Notes under the pieces: generated by a model
Told to the model about the DNA's origin: nothing
Databases searched by the model: none
What the model saw: only the letters and a program-made list of their open reading frames with translations
DNA from: Manduca sexta
Taxonomy: Eukaryota; Arthropoda; Insecta; Lepidoptera; Sphingidae
NCBI RefSeq assembly: GCF_014839805.1
Contig: NC_051118.1
Coordinates: forward strand, 3,774,391 to 3,838,390
DNA length: 64,000 bases
Reading direction: 5' to 3'
In this document: piece after piece, positions 20,641 through 31,155 of the stretch
Layout: every line of letters begins with the position of its first letter
Position numbering within the stretch: position 1 is the stretch's first letter
Made by a program: the position numbers and the translations under genes

Positions 20641-20773
20641 GTTGTAAGAAGGTTGATTAATTCATAACATTAATACTTGTTTAAATAGTATGTAAAAAGT
20701 GTTTTGAAATTTAGAAACAAAAGATTACTGAATTAGTTACTTTTAATATAAGTAATGTAGTGTTAAGGGGGAG

Positions 20774-20920
20774 TGTTAAAATGGTAACACTGCATTAATT
20801 ATTTTTAGTTGTAATAAAAAGCACTTCCTGCTGCCTCTCTCAGGGTGCATGCCGCACGGTCCGTATTGCAAAGTGTGTATTTAAGTTGTTCTTGTAGAAA
20901 TAAATAAAAATAAAGAAACT
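20774..20920 (+). repeat. Right LTR of the second copia remnant
   Basis: Begins TGTTAAAATGGTAACACTGC directly after the purine tract AAGGGGGAG (20765-20773). It contains AATAAATAAAAATAAAG near the end. No left partner is in the window, and the right boundary is approximate. Confidence 0.6.
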
Positions 20921-20925
20921 ACCTA

Positions 20926-21231
20926 TTGAGTTTGAATCCACATTGCCGAAATTCCACAAGAAACATTATCAGAAATTCCATTGCAATATTTTTTGTACTT
21001 GATGATGATTTTCTGAGCCATATCGAAGAAGAAATACATAAGTTTAATGTACAGAAAAAAATATCAAAGCCTTTTTTTACAAGCGTTACGGAGCTGAAAA
21101 AGTACATAAGTATTTGCCTGCTATTGGGCATTGCCCCACTGCCGCATACTCGAATGTACTGGGAAATTGAATTAGGTTTGCCATTGATAAGAAATAACAT
21201 GTCTTATGAACGCGTAGAGGTATTAAATTGA
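20926..21231 (+). pseudogene. piggyBac transposase fragment
   Basis: About 80 residues match the start of the piggyBac DDE domain region: FFVLDDDFLSHIEEEIHKFN, FTSVTELKKYISICLLLGIA, PLPHTRMYWEIELG and NNMSYERVEVL. The order acidic helix, LxxYIGICLLMGI-like helix, then PxxRxYW is characteristic. None of the catalytic Asp residues are included and no TTAA-flanked ends are seen. It abuts the copia LTR on the left. Confidence 0.75.
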
Positions 21232-21344
21232 AATTCATATCAAATACTCAGGTCTATAAAATCTTTAAGCTGTAATAAATTCAAAATTCTATGTTAACGC
21301 AATCAACAGAAACAGTTATTTAATTACACTTTACCATTGTGAAT

Positions 21345-21712
21345 GCTTGCATTTTGAAATATTTAATGTCAGAGTGATAACTATATACAGGTCACCATAA
21401 TGTCCAATTAATATTGCAATAGAATGCATAAATACAACAATATACGGCAGCAACCTCCATAGGTATACTTCATGTTCTCGTCTGATTATTGTGGGAGACT
21501 TCAATATCGATTTTAGAATGAATCCCCAAAATGGAATTTCCACATATTTTTCATCCATAAAGATGTTACCGTTAATAAACACTAGCACTACACGAATTAG
21601 TACAAGTATAGATAATGTTTTTTCGAACTTCAATGTTCAATTCATTCCTTTTTCAGTCACCATTTACAGATCTGGTTCAAATTTAATTAATATTTTTGTA
21701 CCAGATTTCTAA
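21345..21712 (+). pseudogene. LINE endonuclease fragment
   Basis: In one frame, with a single stop near 21396, the sequence reads VITIYRS, then LIIVGDFNIDFRMNPQNGIS and TTRISTSIDNVFSNF. The GDFNIDF block and the following Thr-rich strand and IDNVFS match the second half of an APE endonuclease of CR1/Jockey-type LINEs. The N-terminus, final SDH block and RT are missing. Confidence 0.7.
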
Positions 21713-21799
21713 ATAATATCTAAAAAACTTTGTAATTAAATAACTTTGTTAAAAAAAGCTTGCCATGTTCATCACCAGACTTTTGCAAGGCTAGGATGT

Positions 21800-21976
21800 A
21801 TACCTCAATGATATACTTGTTTTACCGAAAACACCTAAACGAAAAGGAGTCAGGAATACAACTAAAATGCCCTTTGTCAGTAGCATGGGATGGAAAGAAA
21901 AGAAAGGGGAAAAAGAAGAGCAAGAGAAAAGAATAAGGAAATGGAAAGAAAAAAACAAGACAAATCTCAAATCATA
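21800..21976 (+). pseudogene. Charged transposase-tail fragment, possibly pogo-like
   Basis: The frame encodes LPKTPKRKGVRNTTKMPF and then a run rich in Lys/Glu (KEKKGEKEEQEKRIRKWKEK) ending in a stop at 21976. Basic-acidic tails of this sort close pogo/Tigger transposases, and a pogo-like copy lies just beyond the other end of the copia element (49222). The assignment rests on composition only. Confidence 0.3.
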
Positions 21977-22005
21977 AAAGATACCAAGAAACGGAATAAA
22001 TGTAT

Positions 22006-22178
22006 TGTTAATAGATGACAATGTGGGCATCACTAGTGTTGGCATTGCCCATCTCTATTGGTACTGTTTAAACTGGCCACTCAATAAGTAAGCGTTGTGC
22101 TGTAGTTAAGATTAAGATATAATAAAAGGTTACTCATATATGAGCGTTTCTCTGGCCTCCCATACATAAACCCTAACA
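22006..22178 (+). repeat. Left LTR of the 27-kb copia element
   Basis: TGTTAATAGATGACAATGTG ... CCCTAACA. It is followed directly by GGTTATGGGCCAAG (22179-22192), a copia-type primer site complementary to an internal part of initiator-Met tRNA (known for copia; inferred here). Confidence 0.9.
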
Positions 22179-22354
22179 GGTTATGGGCCAAGTCAAGAAA
22201 GATTGTACCTAAGAAGCTTGATTCGAGTAAGTCGCGTTGTAGCAACGGTTGGAGCCCGAGCAACACGTGGTCCGAAATTAGGCGACGGTGACTTGCGTTA
22301 AGAAGATTGTACTGAAGATTGTGAAGATTATACTGGTGAGAGTTTGCATCCAAT

Positions 22355-23225
22355 ATGTCGAGTGCTGAAAATAACAATAAGACAATCGTTCTCAACGGCC
22401 GTAATTGGCAGGCATGGCGTTTCCAAATAAAAGTTGTTCTATGTGCAAAGAAGTTATGGGGAGTCGTAACCGGCAACGAGGTGAAGCTTGCAACAAATGA
22501 TAAAGCACAAGAATTATGGGAAGAGAGAGACATCAAAGCTCAAGAAGTTATAGTAACCAGAGTTGAAGAGACAGTCATAACTTATTTAGTTGCATGCTCT
22601 ACTAGTGCTGAAATGTGGCAGAAGTTATGCACCCTATATGAACCATCTACGAAGGTCGGGTTACATTTGTTGCAACAAAGATTTTTCAATTTAAAATATG
22701 AGCAGCCTATAGCGGTGTTTATATCCAAGATAGAAGAGTGTGTGACCTAGTTGGCAACAGTCGGAGAAAAAGTGTCTGAAAGTATTATCATCACAAAAAT
22801 ACTTATGCCGCTACCAGATAAATATAAGCATTTTGTATCTGCCTGGGAGAGTGTGCCAGAAGATAAACAGAAGTTACAGGAGCTGACAGGCAGGTTGCTA
22901 GTCGAAGAGGAGCGGAGTAGCAATGGCACCAGTAACTGGGCCAGTAGCAGCAGACAGCAAGATTCTGCGTTAGTGGTTGGCGCGCGGCATAATGTGAAGT
23001 GTTTTGAGTGCGGTAAAATAGGCCATAAAAGAAATTAGTGTAGAAATAGAGAGGGTCATAATTGTCATAAGACGGGTCATTTAATAAAAGACTGTAAGTT
23101 AGTAAAATATAAGCTTATTGAGAAAAATAAGAGTTCCAATTCAAAAACTTCATTTGTAACGAGAGAGATTCAAAGTAATTTGTTGTATTCTAAGAATTTT
23201 ATTTTAGACTCGGGAGCAAGTGACC
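22355..23225 (+). pseudogene. Copia gag and protease start
   Basis: Met 22355 opens a typical copia gag: LNGRNWQAWRFQIKVVLCAK, KAQEVIVTRVEETVITYL, STSAEMWQKLCTLYE. One stop (TAG, 22748) precedes the second half (ILMPLPDKYKHFVSAWESVP). It has two knuckles: CFECGKIGHKRN, whose last Cys is just beyond a stop at 23036, and a degraded C(R)NREGHNCHKTGHLIKDC. The protease active site FILDSGASDH ends at 23225, where transposon B inserted at ATAT. Gag forms particles; protease matures it. Two nonsense changes are the only serious damage in this part. Confidence 0.85.
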
Positions 23226-23840
23226 ATATCGCTGCTTGAATTCAAAAGTACCACAAATAAAAAAAAACTAAAAACGTTTTTATTGCAAAAATACAACTGA
23301 ATCGGTCATTTCAAAAACCACTTAAGTCACATTTTTTCCAACATACGTTTTTTTGCAGAAAATGCTTCCTCAAAGGTAGATGCGTATTCTGGGTAAAAAC
23401 CGCTTAAGTCAATACATTCCTTCCTCTTTTAATAATACCGCGTGAAAGACGTTCATTGCTAAAACAACATTAGTCAATGACTTAAGAGGTTTTTGCATGC
23501 ATCACTAGATGGCAGGAGTAGTTTATGACTGAGATTGACATTTTAAATTTGCTTTGTTTTGATTGGTTCAACAATATTGAAATTTTTGTAAACCATCGTT
23601 ATTATTGTCGTTGTCATTTGAACTTCACTTGTCTTTTACTATTTTAAGAGAAAAGTAATTTTTGCTTTAAAAAATGTCTTCAAGTGAAACTGAGAGTGAT
23701 GGTGAGCCGAAAAAGAAGAGAACGTGTAATCCTACAAAATATAAAAGGAATGTTATAAAAAATTCTAAAGTTAAAGGTCAGGCACATACTAATTATCGAG
23801 GAAAACAAATAGCTCCAAGATCTACTGGTGAAAATTGCAG

Positions 23841-23923
23841 GCAAGTTTGCCATAAACCTTTATTCAGTTTACGTTTTTTTAAAGGGGTCTATATAAACCT
23901 AATATATCGCTTAATTATTGCAG
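23841..23923 (+). other. GC-AG intron in transposase A
   Basis: AATTGCAG|GCAAGTTTGC marks a GC-type donor at 23841; TTAATTATTGCAG|ATG marks the acceptor at 23923. Removing these 83 bases joins two Cys-rich halves in frame; read through, the intron puts the downstream part out of frame. Confidence 0.65.
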
Positions 23924-24301
23924 ATGTAAGAAGGAATGTTTTGCGAATTTCAATCAAGATGACATGGACTTTTGCATTTCAAAAATGAACTGTTTTTTAA
24001 CCAAAAATGAGCAGGATATATTTCTTCAAACACTTATTGACAAGTCAGATATAAAACAAAGGCGTCCTCGAAAAGAAAATGCTACACAGAGGCAAAATGC
24101 CTTTCAATTCTATGTTTTAAAACAAACTGATAAAGTTAAAGTCTGCAAGAAAGCATTTATCAGCCTGTATGGAATTACAGAAGCCAGAGTTCGCAGACTT
24201 TGTGATTTGCTTAATGAAGGGAAGAGTCCAATAGATAAGAGAGGATGCCACCCGAAAGCAAATACAGTGCCTCCTGAAATATGCCAAAAAATACACGAAC
24301 A

Positions 24302-24520
24302 TGTGGCGTATCCGAACGCCACTCGGTATGTCTATGGACAAAAACTAAAACGGAGTATTGTCTACGACAAGGGAACTCACACACACCGAACACACGCAGT
24401 GGGGTGCGCGGCTCTGTACAATTAAACGATAAAATAAAAGGCCGTTATAAGAAGACCGAATTTTTATTATTGTCAGCCTCAATACGGTGCTCGCAGAAAA
24501 ACCTACATCCAGCGATCCCA
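24302..24520 (+). repeat. Left LTR of gypsy C, with primer site after it
   Basis: TGTGGCGTATCCGAACGCCA ... CAGCGATCCCA. The primer-binding site TGGTGACCCCGACGTGAT follows at 24524-24541 and is the same as in gypsy D. The LTR contains a TTAAACGATAAAATAAAAGG poly(A)-signal region. Confidence 0.9.
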
Positions 24521-24922
24521 AATTGGTGACCCCGACGTGATGTGAACACGTAAGTCGCAACCTGCAACAGCCGTATTGATGAGCATTGACGACTGAAAAA
24601 CGCCGTGGCAACAACTTTCGCCCAGCATCGGCCTCATCAGGGCCCCCCGCAAGCTCACCGCTTACCCGGTCCAGCAACTACGACGCTGAGCGAGATACAT
24701 CGGTCGCCGCCACGGCTAGATCGGTCCCATACACCCGGATTGTCGAGAGTCAACGCAATTGGAAGTTTGTGCATAAAAAAAATCTCAAGAGGAAGTTCGC
24801 CGAAATTGTATTTCAACAACCACTTGAGTGACGTCATCGGCGTGGGTGCTATGCCGCGCCACCGTGGTTCGCCATCGGCAACATCGGCATCGGCCGTACT
24901 AGCAAATGACTGCTCCTGTCAA

Positions 24923-25026
24923 CTGTCAACTTAGCTGTCACCTGTCAACTTAGCTGTCACCTGTCAACTTAGCTGTCACCTGTCAACTTAGCTGTCACCT
25001 GTCAACTTAGCTGTCACCTGTCAACG
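24923..25026 (+). repeat. 19-base tandem repeat in the gypsy C leader
   Basis: Five full copies of CTGTCAACTTAGCTGTCAC plus a partial sixth, with no substitutions I can see. It lies in the untranslated leader between the primer site and gag. The rest of the leader (25030-25552) is AT-rich and shows nothing else. Confidence 0.95.
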
Positions 25027-25552
25027 TGCTTCGTTCCGGTTCACGCAAGTACTGCTTATCTACGTTTTTGCCGGAGACTTGGAAATTACAAGTCCATTAC
25101 AGACATTTTAACCTCAGTGAAGTTCAATCTTAACGATAACATCCAGTGACATTCGGTGTGACTGCTATTTAAATTTAAAGTGCCATATAGCATTTGTTAA
25201 TATTGTTTACATTTAATCCAACTTTGTTTACATTAACTTAAATTTGTTCATACCTTTGTATAAAATAAGTGATGGCAATCAGCCGGACTAACCGTAACGT
25301 TAATACTCATTGTAGAAATTCGCTCAATGGTTATTGTCCATTTAGATTAAGTATATATTTTGTATTTGCTTATATCAAACCACACAACTAATTTCTAAGT
25401 ATTTTACCATTTTGTGTTCATTTATGTTTATCTGCTATTTTATGTTTATCACAAGTGCAAATATCTAAAAACCTAAATTTTATTATTGTGTGTGGTGACG
25501 GTTGGTTGTGGTTCCTTTCCAACACCTGCTTATTCATTCCCTTTCATTAACC

Positions 25553-26402
25553 ATGTCTGAGGAATTGCTAGCTCGCCTCTCCGCTTTGGAGGCTGAAAAC
25601 GCTAATCTGCGCGCCTCGCAAGTGCAGCCTAATGCTACGTCCATATGCAGGGTTGCTATAAAACTGCCACCATTTTGGCCTGATAGGGCAAACGTTTGGT
25701 TTGCTCAAGCAGAGGCACAGTTTTTGCTTGCAGGGATTACCACGGATGAGACCAAATACAGTCACATTCTCAGCAAAATTGATCATCAAATTGCTGGGGA
25801 AATCGAGGACATAGTGGCCAATCCCCCGGCTCAGGACAAATATAAAAACTTAAAAAACACACTTGTCAAACGGTTTTCTTCATCTGAAGAACAAAGGTTG
25901 AGGAAACTTCTCAGTGAGGAGGAACTTGGTGATAGGAAACCATCACAATTCCTCCGTCACCTGAAATCTCTTGCAGGGCCCACATTTACCGACGACAACA
26001 TCCTTCGTCAGTTATGGCTACGACGCTTACCTCAGCATGTTCAAGGCATCCTCGCCGCCCAGGCCGATCTCGGTTTGGAGAGGATCGCCGACATAGCTGA
26101 CTAAGATTGTTGAGGCGCAACCAGCTACTGCAAATGTTTGCGCCACTGCCGCCGCGCCTTCTCTGACCACCTTGATGGAGCAGATTGAGGAGCTAAGAAA
26201 GCAAGTTGCTGCTCTATCCTCCACCCGCACTGGTCGCTTTAGGTCTCGGGATCGCTCCTCATCTAGAAGAAGGCAATCTTCCCGCAATACCACTTACAAT
26301 GCCCGCTCGAGTTGTTGGTATCACAAGAAGTATGGTACAAATGCCAACAAGTGTGTTACTCCTTGCAACTGGGAGTCGGAAAACCCTCCGAGCAATCAGT
26401 AG
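25553..26402 (+). pseudogene. Gag of gypsy C
   Basis: Met 25553 (MSEELLARLSALEAENANLR) starts a short coiled coil, followed by the capsid-like region: IKLPPFWPDRANVWFAQAEA, KYSHILSKIDHQIAGEIED, GDRKPSQFLRHLKSLAG, LWLRRLPQHVQGILAAQ. A stop at 26102 follows ADIAD, with a frame change; the C-terminal part (to 26402) has a Ser/Arg-rich stretch and CWYHKKYGTNANKCVTPC, an atypical zinc-binding motif (C-x3-H-x8-C-x3-C) instead of a CCHC knuckle. Gag packages element RNA. One lesion only. Confidence 0.85.
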
Positions 26403-29400
26403 CGGCGGCGACTGATTGCGACTCCACTCAACCCAACGGCCGCCGTCTATTTGTCACTGACCATGTCACTAAGCGACAATTCCTTATTGACACTGGGTCT
26501 GATCTATGCTGCTACCCACGCCGCTGGCTTGCAGGTCAGAGGAAACCCACTGACTACGAGCTCAGCGCCGCTAATGGGAGCAGTATTAAGACCTACGGCA
26601 CTATTAACTTGACACTGAACCTTGGTCTCCGCCGGAAATTTATTTGGCAGTTCGTCGTTGCCGACGTTACCACCGCTATTCTGGGCTCAGATTTCCTGTC
26701 TTATTACCATCTTTTGCCAGATTGTCGCAATAAAAATTGGTTGACGGAACCACTAGCCTTTCAGCTTCCGCCTCTTCTGCAACATCGGAGCAACCCAGTA
26801 TCAAAGCCGTTGCTTCAGCCAATTCTGCTTTCGCACAGGTGCTGGCAGAGTTTCCTGATATAACCCGTCCACCAGGCCTTCCCAGGACGGTCAAACACAA
26901 CACTGTCCACTTTATAAAAACAACGGACGGGCCACCCATTTCCTGTCAGCCTCGGCGTTTGGCTCCGTAGAAATTAATCTCAGCCAAAAAGGAATTTGAT
27001 GACATGATTCAATCAGGCATCGCACGACCATCTAAAAGTGCCTGGTCGTCCCCCTTGCACATGGCCATCAAAAAAGACAACACTTGGCGTCCCTGTGACG
27101 ATTACAGGTCACTGAACGCCAGAACAATACCAGACCGTTACCCGGTCCGACACATCAACGACTTTGCCCACAATCTTGCAGGTGCCAATATCTTTAGCAC
27201 CCTCGACCTGGTCAAGGCCTACCACCAGATCCCCGTGGCAGAAGAGGACGTCCCGAAGACCGCCATCGTTACTCCGTTTGGCCTCTTCGAATTTCCCTTC
27301 ATGACCTTCGGTCTCCGTAACGCCGGTCAAACCTTTCAAAGGTTTGTCGATGAGGTCACACGGGGTCTCGACTTTTGTTTTCCCTACGTGGATGACATCC
27401 TCGTCTACTCTGCAGATGAGGCTCTCCACCGGGAGCATCTTCGGATTCTTTTCGGGCGCCTCCAAAATTACGGGGTAGTAATCAACCCTTCGAAGTGTAT
27501 CCTTGGTGCTCGTGAAGTGGCATTTCTGGGTTACCATATCAGCCCAGAAGGCACCAGACCCCACAAGAACGAGTGCAAGCTATTTTGAGTTTTCCCCTCC
27601 GAAGACTATACAAGGTGTGCGTCGTTTTCTCGGCATGTTAAACTATTACCGCCGTTTCGTGCCTCACGCCGCGCAGTTCCAGGCCCCACTTATCGACGCT
27701 GTGGTCGCTACCAATGGCAAAGGCGCTAAACCATTTACATGGTCGCCTGAGCTACTGACGCAGTTTGAGGCCTGTAAAAGGAGTCTATCCAATGCCACTT
27801 TGCTACAGCATCCGATTAACGACGCGCCCCTTGGATTGTTTACGGACGCTTCAAGTGCCCATGTCGGATCCTGCCTTCAGCAGAAAATTGATGGGCAGTG
27901 GTTTCCCCTTGCTTTCTTTAGCAGGAAACTTACCACACAACAAGCGCAGTGGCCAACTTATTACCGCGAGCTGCTGGCGGTGTACGAAAGCGTACAACAC
28001 TTCCGCCACGTTCTCGAGGTTCAGCACGTGACCATATTCACAGATCATAAACCACTCCTATACGCTTTTGTGCAGCGTAGGGAAAAACTCCCACCCTCAC
28101 AGTTGAACCAACTATCTTTTATTAGTCAGTTCACCACTGACATTAAATATATTAAGGGAGAGGACAATGTCGTCGCTGACGCAATGTCACGCGTCGACGC
28201 TATCGCTCTCGAGCAAGACTATGAAGACCTTGCTAAATCACAGGAGACTGATCAGGAGTTAGCTGAGCTTCTTCTCCATAACTCTAGCCTTCAGTTGACT
28301 AAAGTCGTCATTCCTGGCACTGACATCCTGGTCACCTGTGATATGTCTACCGGTAAGCCTCGCCCCTATTTAACCCCTACTTTTCGCAGAGCAGCCTTCA
28401 ACAAACTGCATAACTTAAGTCACCCAGGCGCTCGTGCTACAACCCATCTCGTGACCAAACGTTTCGTCTGGCCTTCTGTCAAAAAGGATTGCAAGGAGTG
28501 GGCTCGCACTTGTGAGGCGTGTCAACGTGCTAAAGTGTCGCGCCACAACTCTGCTCCGCCCGGCAAATTCGACCTTCCATCCGGTCGTTTCCGACACGTC
28601 CACCTCGACATCGTCGGTCCCTTGCCGGTTTGCAATGATTTCCGCTATTGTTTAACAGCTATTGACAGAGGTACCAGATGGCCCGAGGTGTGGCCAATGC
28701 GTTCCATAACCGCAGAGGAAGTGGCCGAGACTTTCACCAGAGAATGGATTCCCCGCTTCGGCGTTCCTTTAGTCATAACCACTGATCAAGGTACTCAGTT
28801 TGAGTCGGACCTTTTCCGCCGACTGATGATACACTTCGCCACCAAGCGCATTAGAACAACTTCTTACCACCCCTGTGCTAACGGGATGATAGAACGCGTT
28901 CATCGCCAACTTAAAGCTGCACTTATGTGCCACCAGGATTCTTGGGTTCGTGCGCTCCCTTTCGTCCTCCTTGGCATGCGGTCCGCCTTCAAGGAAGATA
29001 TTAAGTGCACAACTGCTGAAATGCTCTATGGAGAAACTCTCCGCCTACCTGGAGAAATGTTAATTTCAAATCCTGGACCTGTTGGCATCGAGGACTCAGC
29101 AGATTTTGTCGTACAATTGCGACGCAAAATGTCGACTGTACGCCCAATTCCTGCTTCCAGTCATTCTAAACCCTCAACCTTCATCTTCAAGGAACTTGCA
29201 TCGGCGACACACGTATTTCTCCGTGACGATACCGTTAGACGCCCCCTACAACCACCGTACACCGGTCCATTCCGGGTCGTAGACCGTGCCGAAGACGGCA
29301 AGACTATGACACTGGACATCAAGGGAAAGTGCGTCGTTGTCAGCGTGGATCGGCTCAAACCGGCCTTCATTGACCACACTAACCTTAGCTCTAGCGATTC

Positions 29401-29584
29401 TAGCTTGTCTGAGCCGCCGATGAAACTACCGAATGTTCCTGGAAAGTCTGTCCTCCCACAATCCATTTTTCCTAACTCTCCCCCTTCTGTATCACCAGAT
29501 AAGACCGCAACCACAACTAACTTGCCCTACACTACTAGATCTGGTAGGCGCGTTAAATTTAAGGATTTTCCCGATTTTTGTTAA
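26403..29584 (+). pseudogene. Pol of gypsy C: protease, RT, RNase H, integrase
   Basis: Protease: QFLIDTGSDLCCYP, AILGSDFLSYYHLLPDC. After a frame change (about 26730) and a TAG at 26968: RT with [15 protein letters not shown] (motif A), [18 protein letters not shown] (motif B) and YVDD (27385-27396). Another frameshift near 27575 leads to an unbroken frame 27590-29584: RNase H (GLFTDASSAHVG, FTDHKPLLYAF, DNVVADAMSR), integrase zinc domain (H...H, CEACQRAKVSRH), core residues in HLDIVGPLP, ITTDQGTQFES and NGMIERVHRQ, and a C-terminal TGPFRVVDRAEDGKTM. All three DDE residues are present. Three lesions in total prevent a full polyprotein. Confidence 0.9.
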
Positions 29585-29610
29585 CCTTTTATCCTTCTCC
29601 GTGGGGGTGG

Positions 29611-29829
29611 TGTGGCGTATCCGAACGCAAATCGGTATGTCTATGGACAATAACTAAAACGGAGTATTGTCTACGACAAGGGAACTCACACACACCGAAC
29701 ACACGCAGTGGGGTGCGCGGCTCTGTACAATTAAACGATAAAATAAAAGGCCGTTATAAGAAGACCGAATTTTTATTATTGTCAGCCTCAATACGGTGCT
29801 CGCAGAAAAACCTACATCCAGCGATCCCA
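29611..29829 (+). repeat. Right LTR of gypsy C
   Basis: 219 bases beginning TGTGGCGTATCCGAACGCAA, preceded by GTGGGGGTGG, the presumed purine primer. It is followed by the resumption of transposase A. Confidence 0.9.
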
Positions 29830-31155
29830 AAAACACATCCTCTGTTTTCCTAGGAAAAAGACACATTATGCAGGAAAAGACATAGATTATCTTGATGCAC
29901 GATTGGATGTCAAAAAAATGCATTCAATGTTTAAAGAACAATATCCAGAGCTCGATGTAAAGTACAAATTTTACTTGCAATACTTCAATGAAAACTTTTC
30001 CCTCAGATTTGGTCGACCACAAGTCGACACATGTATAACTTGCGAAGAACTATCAACAAAAATAAAACAATCCAACTTATCAGAAAATGCAAAACGTTCA
30101 GTAGTAGCTCGGTTAATGATCCATAAAAGACGTGCCAAGAAGTTTTATAACAAAATTTCATCAGTTCAAGATCTTTGTAAAGAACGAGATGATGTTGCAG
30201 CGATAACATTCGATTTTATGCAAAATCTACCATTCCCACACATACCTATACAAAACATTTTTTATTTACGGCAATTATGGGTTCACTGTTTTGGTATTAA
30301 GGATTTAAAAACAGGCAAATCGACATTTTACATGTATCATGAAGGTATTGCTAACAAAGGAGCCAATGAGGTTTGTTCAATGTTGATGCATTATATAAAA
30401 AATAATATTGGGCCAAATATTGAGTATTTATATCTTTTTTCCGATGGCTGCCCCGGTCAAAATAAAAATAATACAATGTTGAGATTTTTGTTGGCTTTGA
30501 CTGACTCTAAAAGATTTGAAAAAGTTTATCAGTATTTTCCCACACGAGGTCACTCCTTTTTACCAAATGACCGTGATTTTGGAGTCATAAAAAAAATGTT
30601 CGAAAGCATGATCGTATTTACGTCCCAGGAGAATACATTGATTTGGTTTCGAACTCCAGCTCAACATTTACAGTCGTAGAACTAAAAACTGAAGATATTT
30701 TAGAATTTAAGAAATGGTGGCCAAATTTGTACAAAAAAACATGTTTGTCAACTGAATCTTATGGAAAAAAAGTCCCAAAGGACTAGAAAAAGTCATTTGC
30801 TCCTTCGACATACATGAGTTTTCAGTATGATTCAGATAGAAAAGGAACTATCATAGCCGAGGAATATATTGATGGATTGACCAAACATTCGTTCTCATTA
30901 ATAAAGAAATTAACAACTTCTATTTCACTTCCATCAACTAAAGCCTATGATTTGAAAGTGCCCATCAATAAAAAAAAAATAGATGATTTAAAACAAGTTG
31001 AAAATAGCATTCTGGAAGAGCATATGCCATTTTATAACAACATTTTAGCTGGCCAACTGCAATTATTGAAAATAATCCAGATGAGAATGATGGAGAATAT
31101 GACTATGTCCCATAAAAATATAAAAAATAACAAGTTAATGTATCTAAAATGTTAA

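Larger units (their letters stand above)
24302..29831 (+). mobile_element. Ty3/gypsy retrotransposon C, nearly full length
   Basis: LTRs 24302-24520 and 29611-29829 (219 bases; three differences counted) enclose gag and a complete set of pol domains. Flanking AACA (24298-24301 and 29832-29835) is the probable target duplication in transposase A; the two bases between the right LTR and AACA leave the exact LTR end uncertain by 2-3 bases. It shares gag-pol organisation and primer site with gypsy D and belongs to the same family group. Few lesions, so a relatively young insertion. Confidence 0.9.
23674..31155 (+). pseudogene. Transposase of transposon A with an intron, split by gypsy C
   Basis: Exon 1 (23674-23840): MSSSETESDGEPKKKRTCNP and a basic region. 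Exon 2 from 23924: CKKECFANFNQDDMDFCIS and VCKKAFISLYGITEARVRRL, up to the gypsy C insertion at 24301. It resumes at about 29836: AGKDIDYLDARLDVKKMHSM, GRPQVDTCITCEELSTK, AITFDFMQNLPFPHIP, the DGCPGQNKN catalytic-type motif and HSFLPNDRDFG. A one-base insertion near 30590 and a TAG at 30784 break the C-terminal part, which runs to 31155. The protein type, with Cys-rich N-terminus and SDxCxGQNKN motif, is widespread in arthropod genomes; I call it Sola-like with moderate confidence. Confidence 0.7.

Noticed and set aside
24923..25026. CRISPR-like regular repeats
   Set aside because: The 19-base units are directly abutting without spacers, in a eukaryotic retrotransposon leader; a simple minisatellite.
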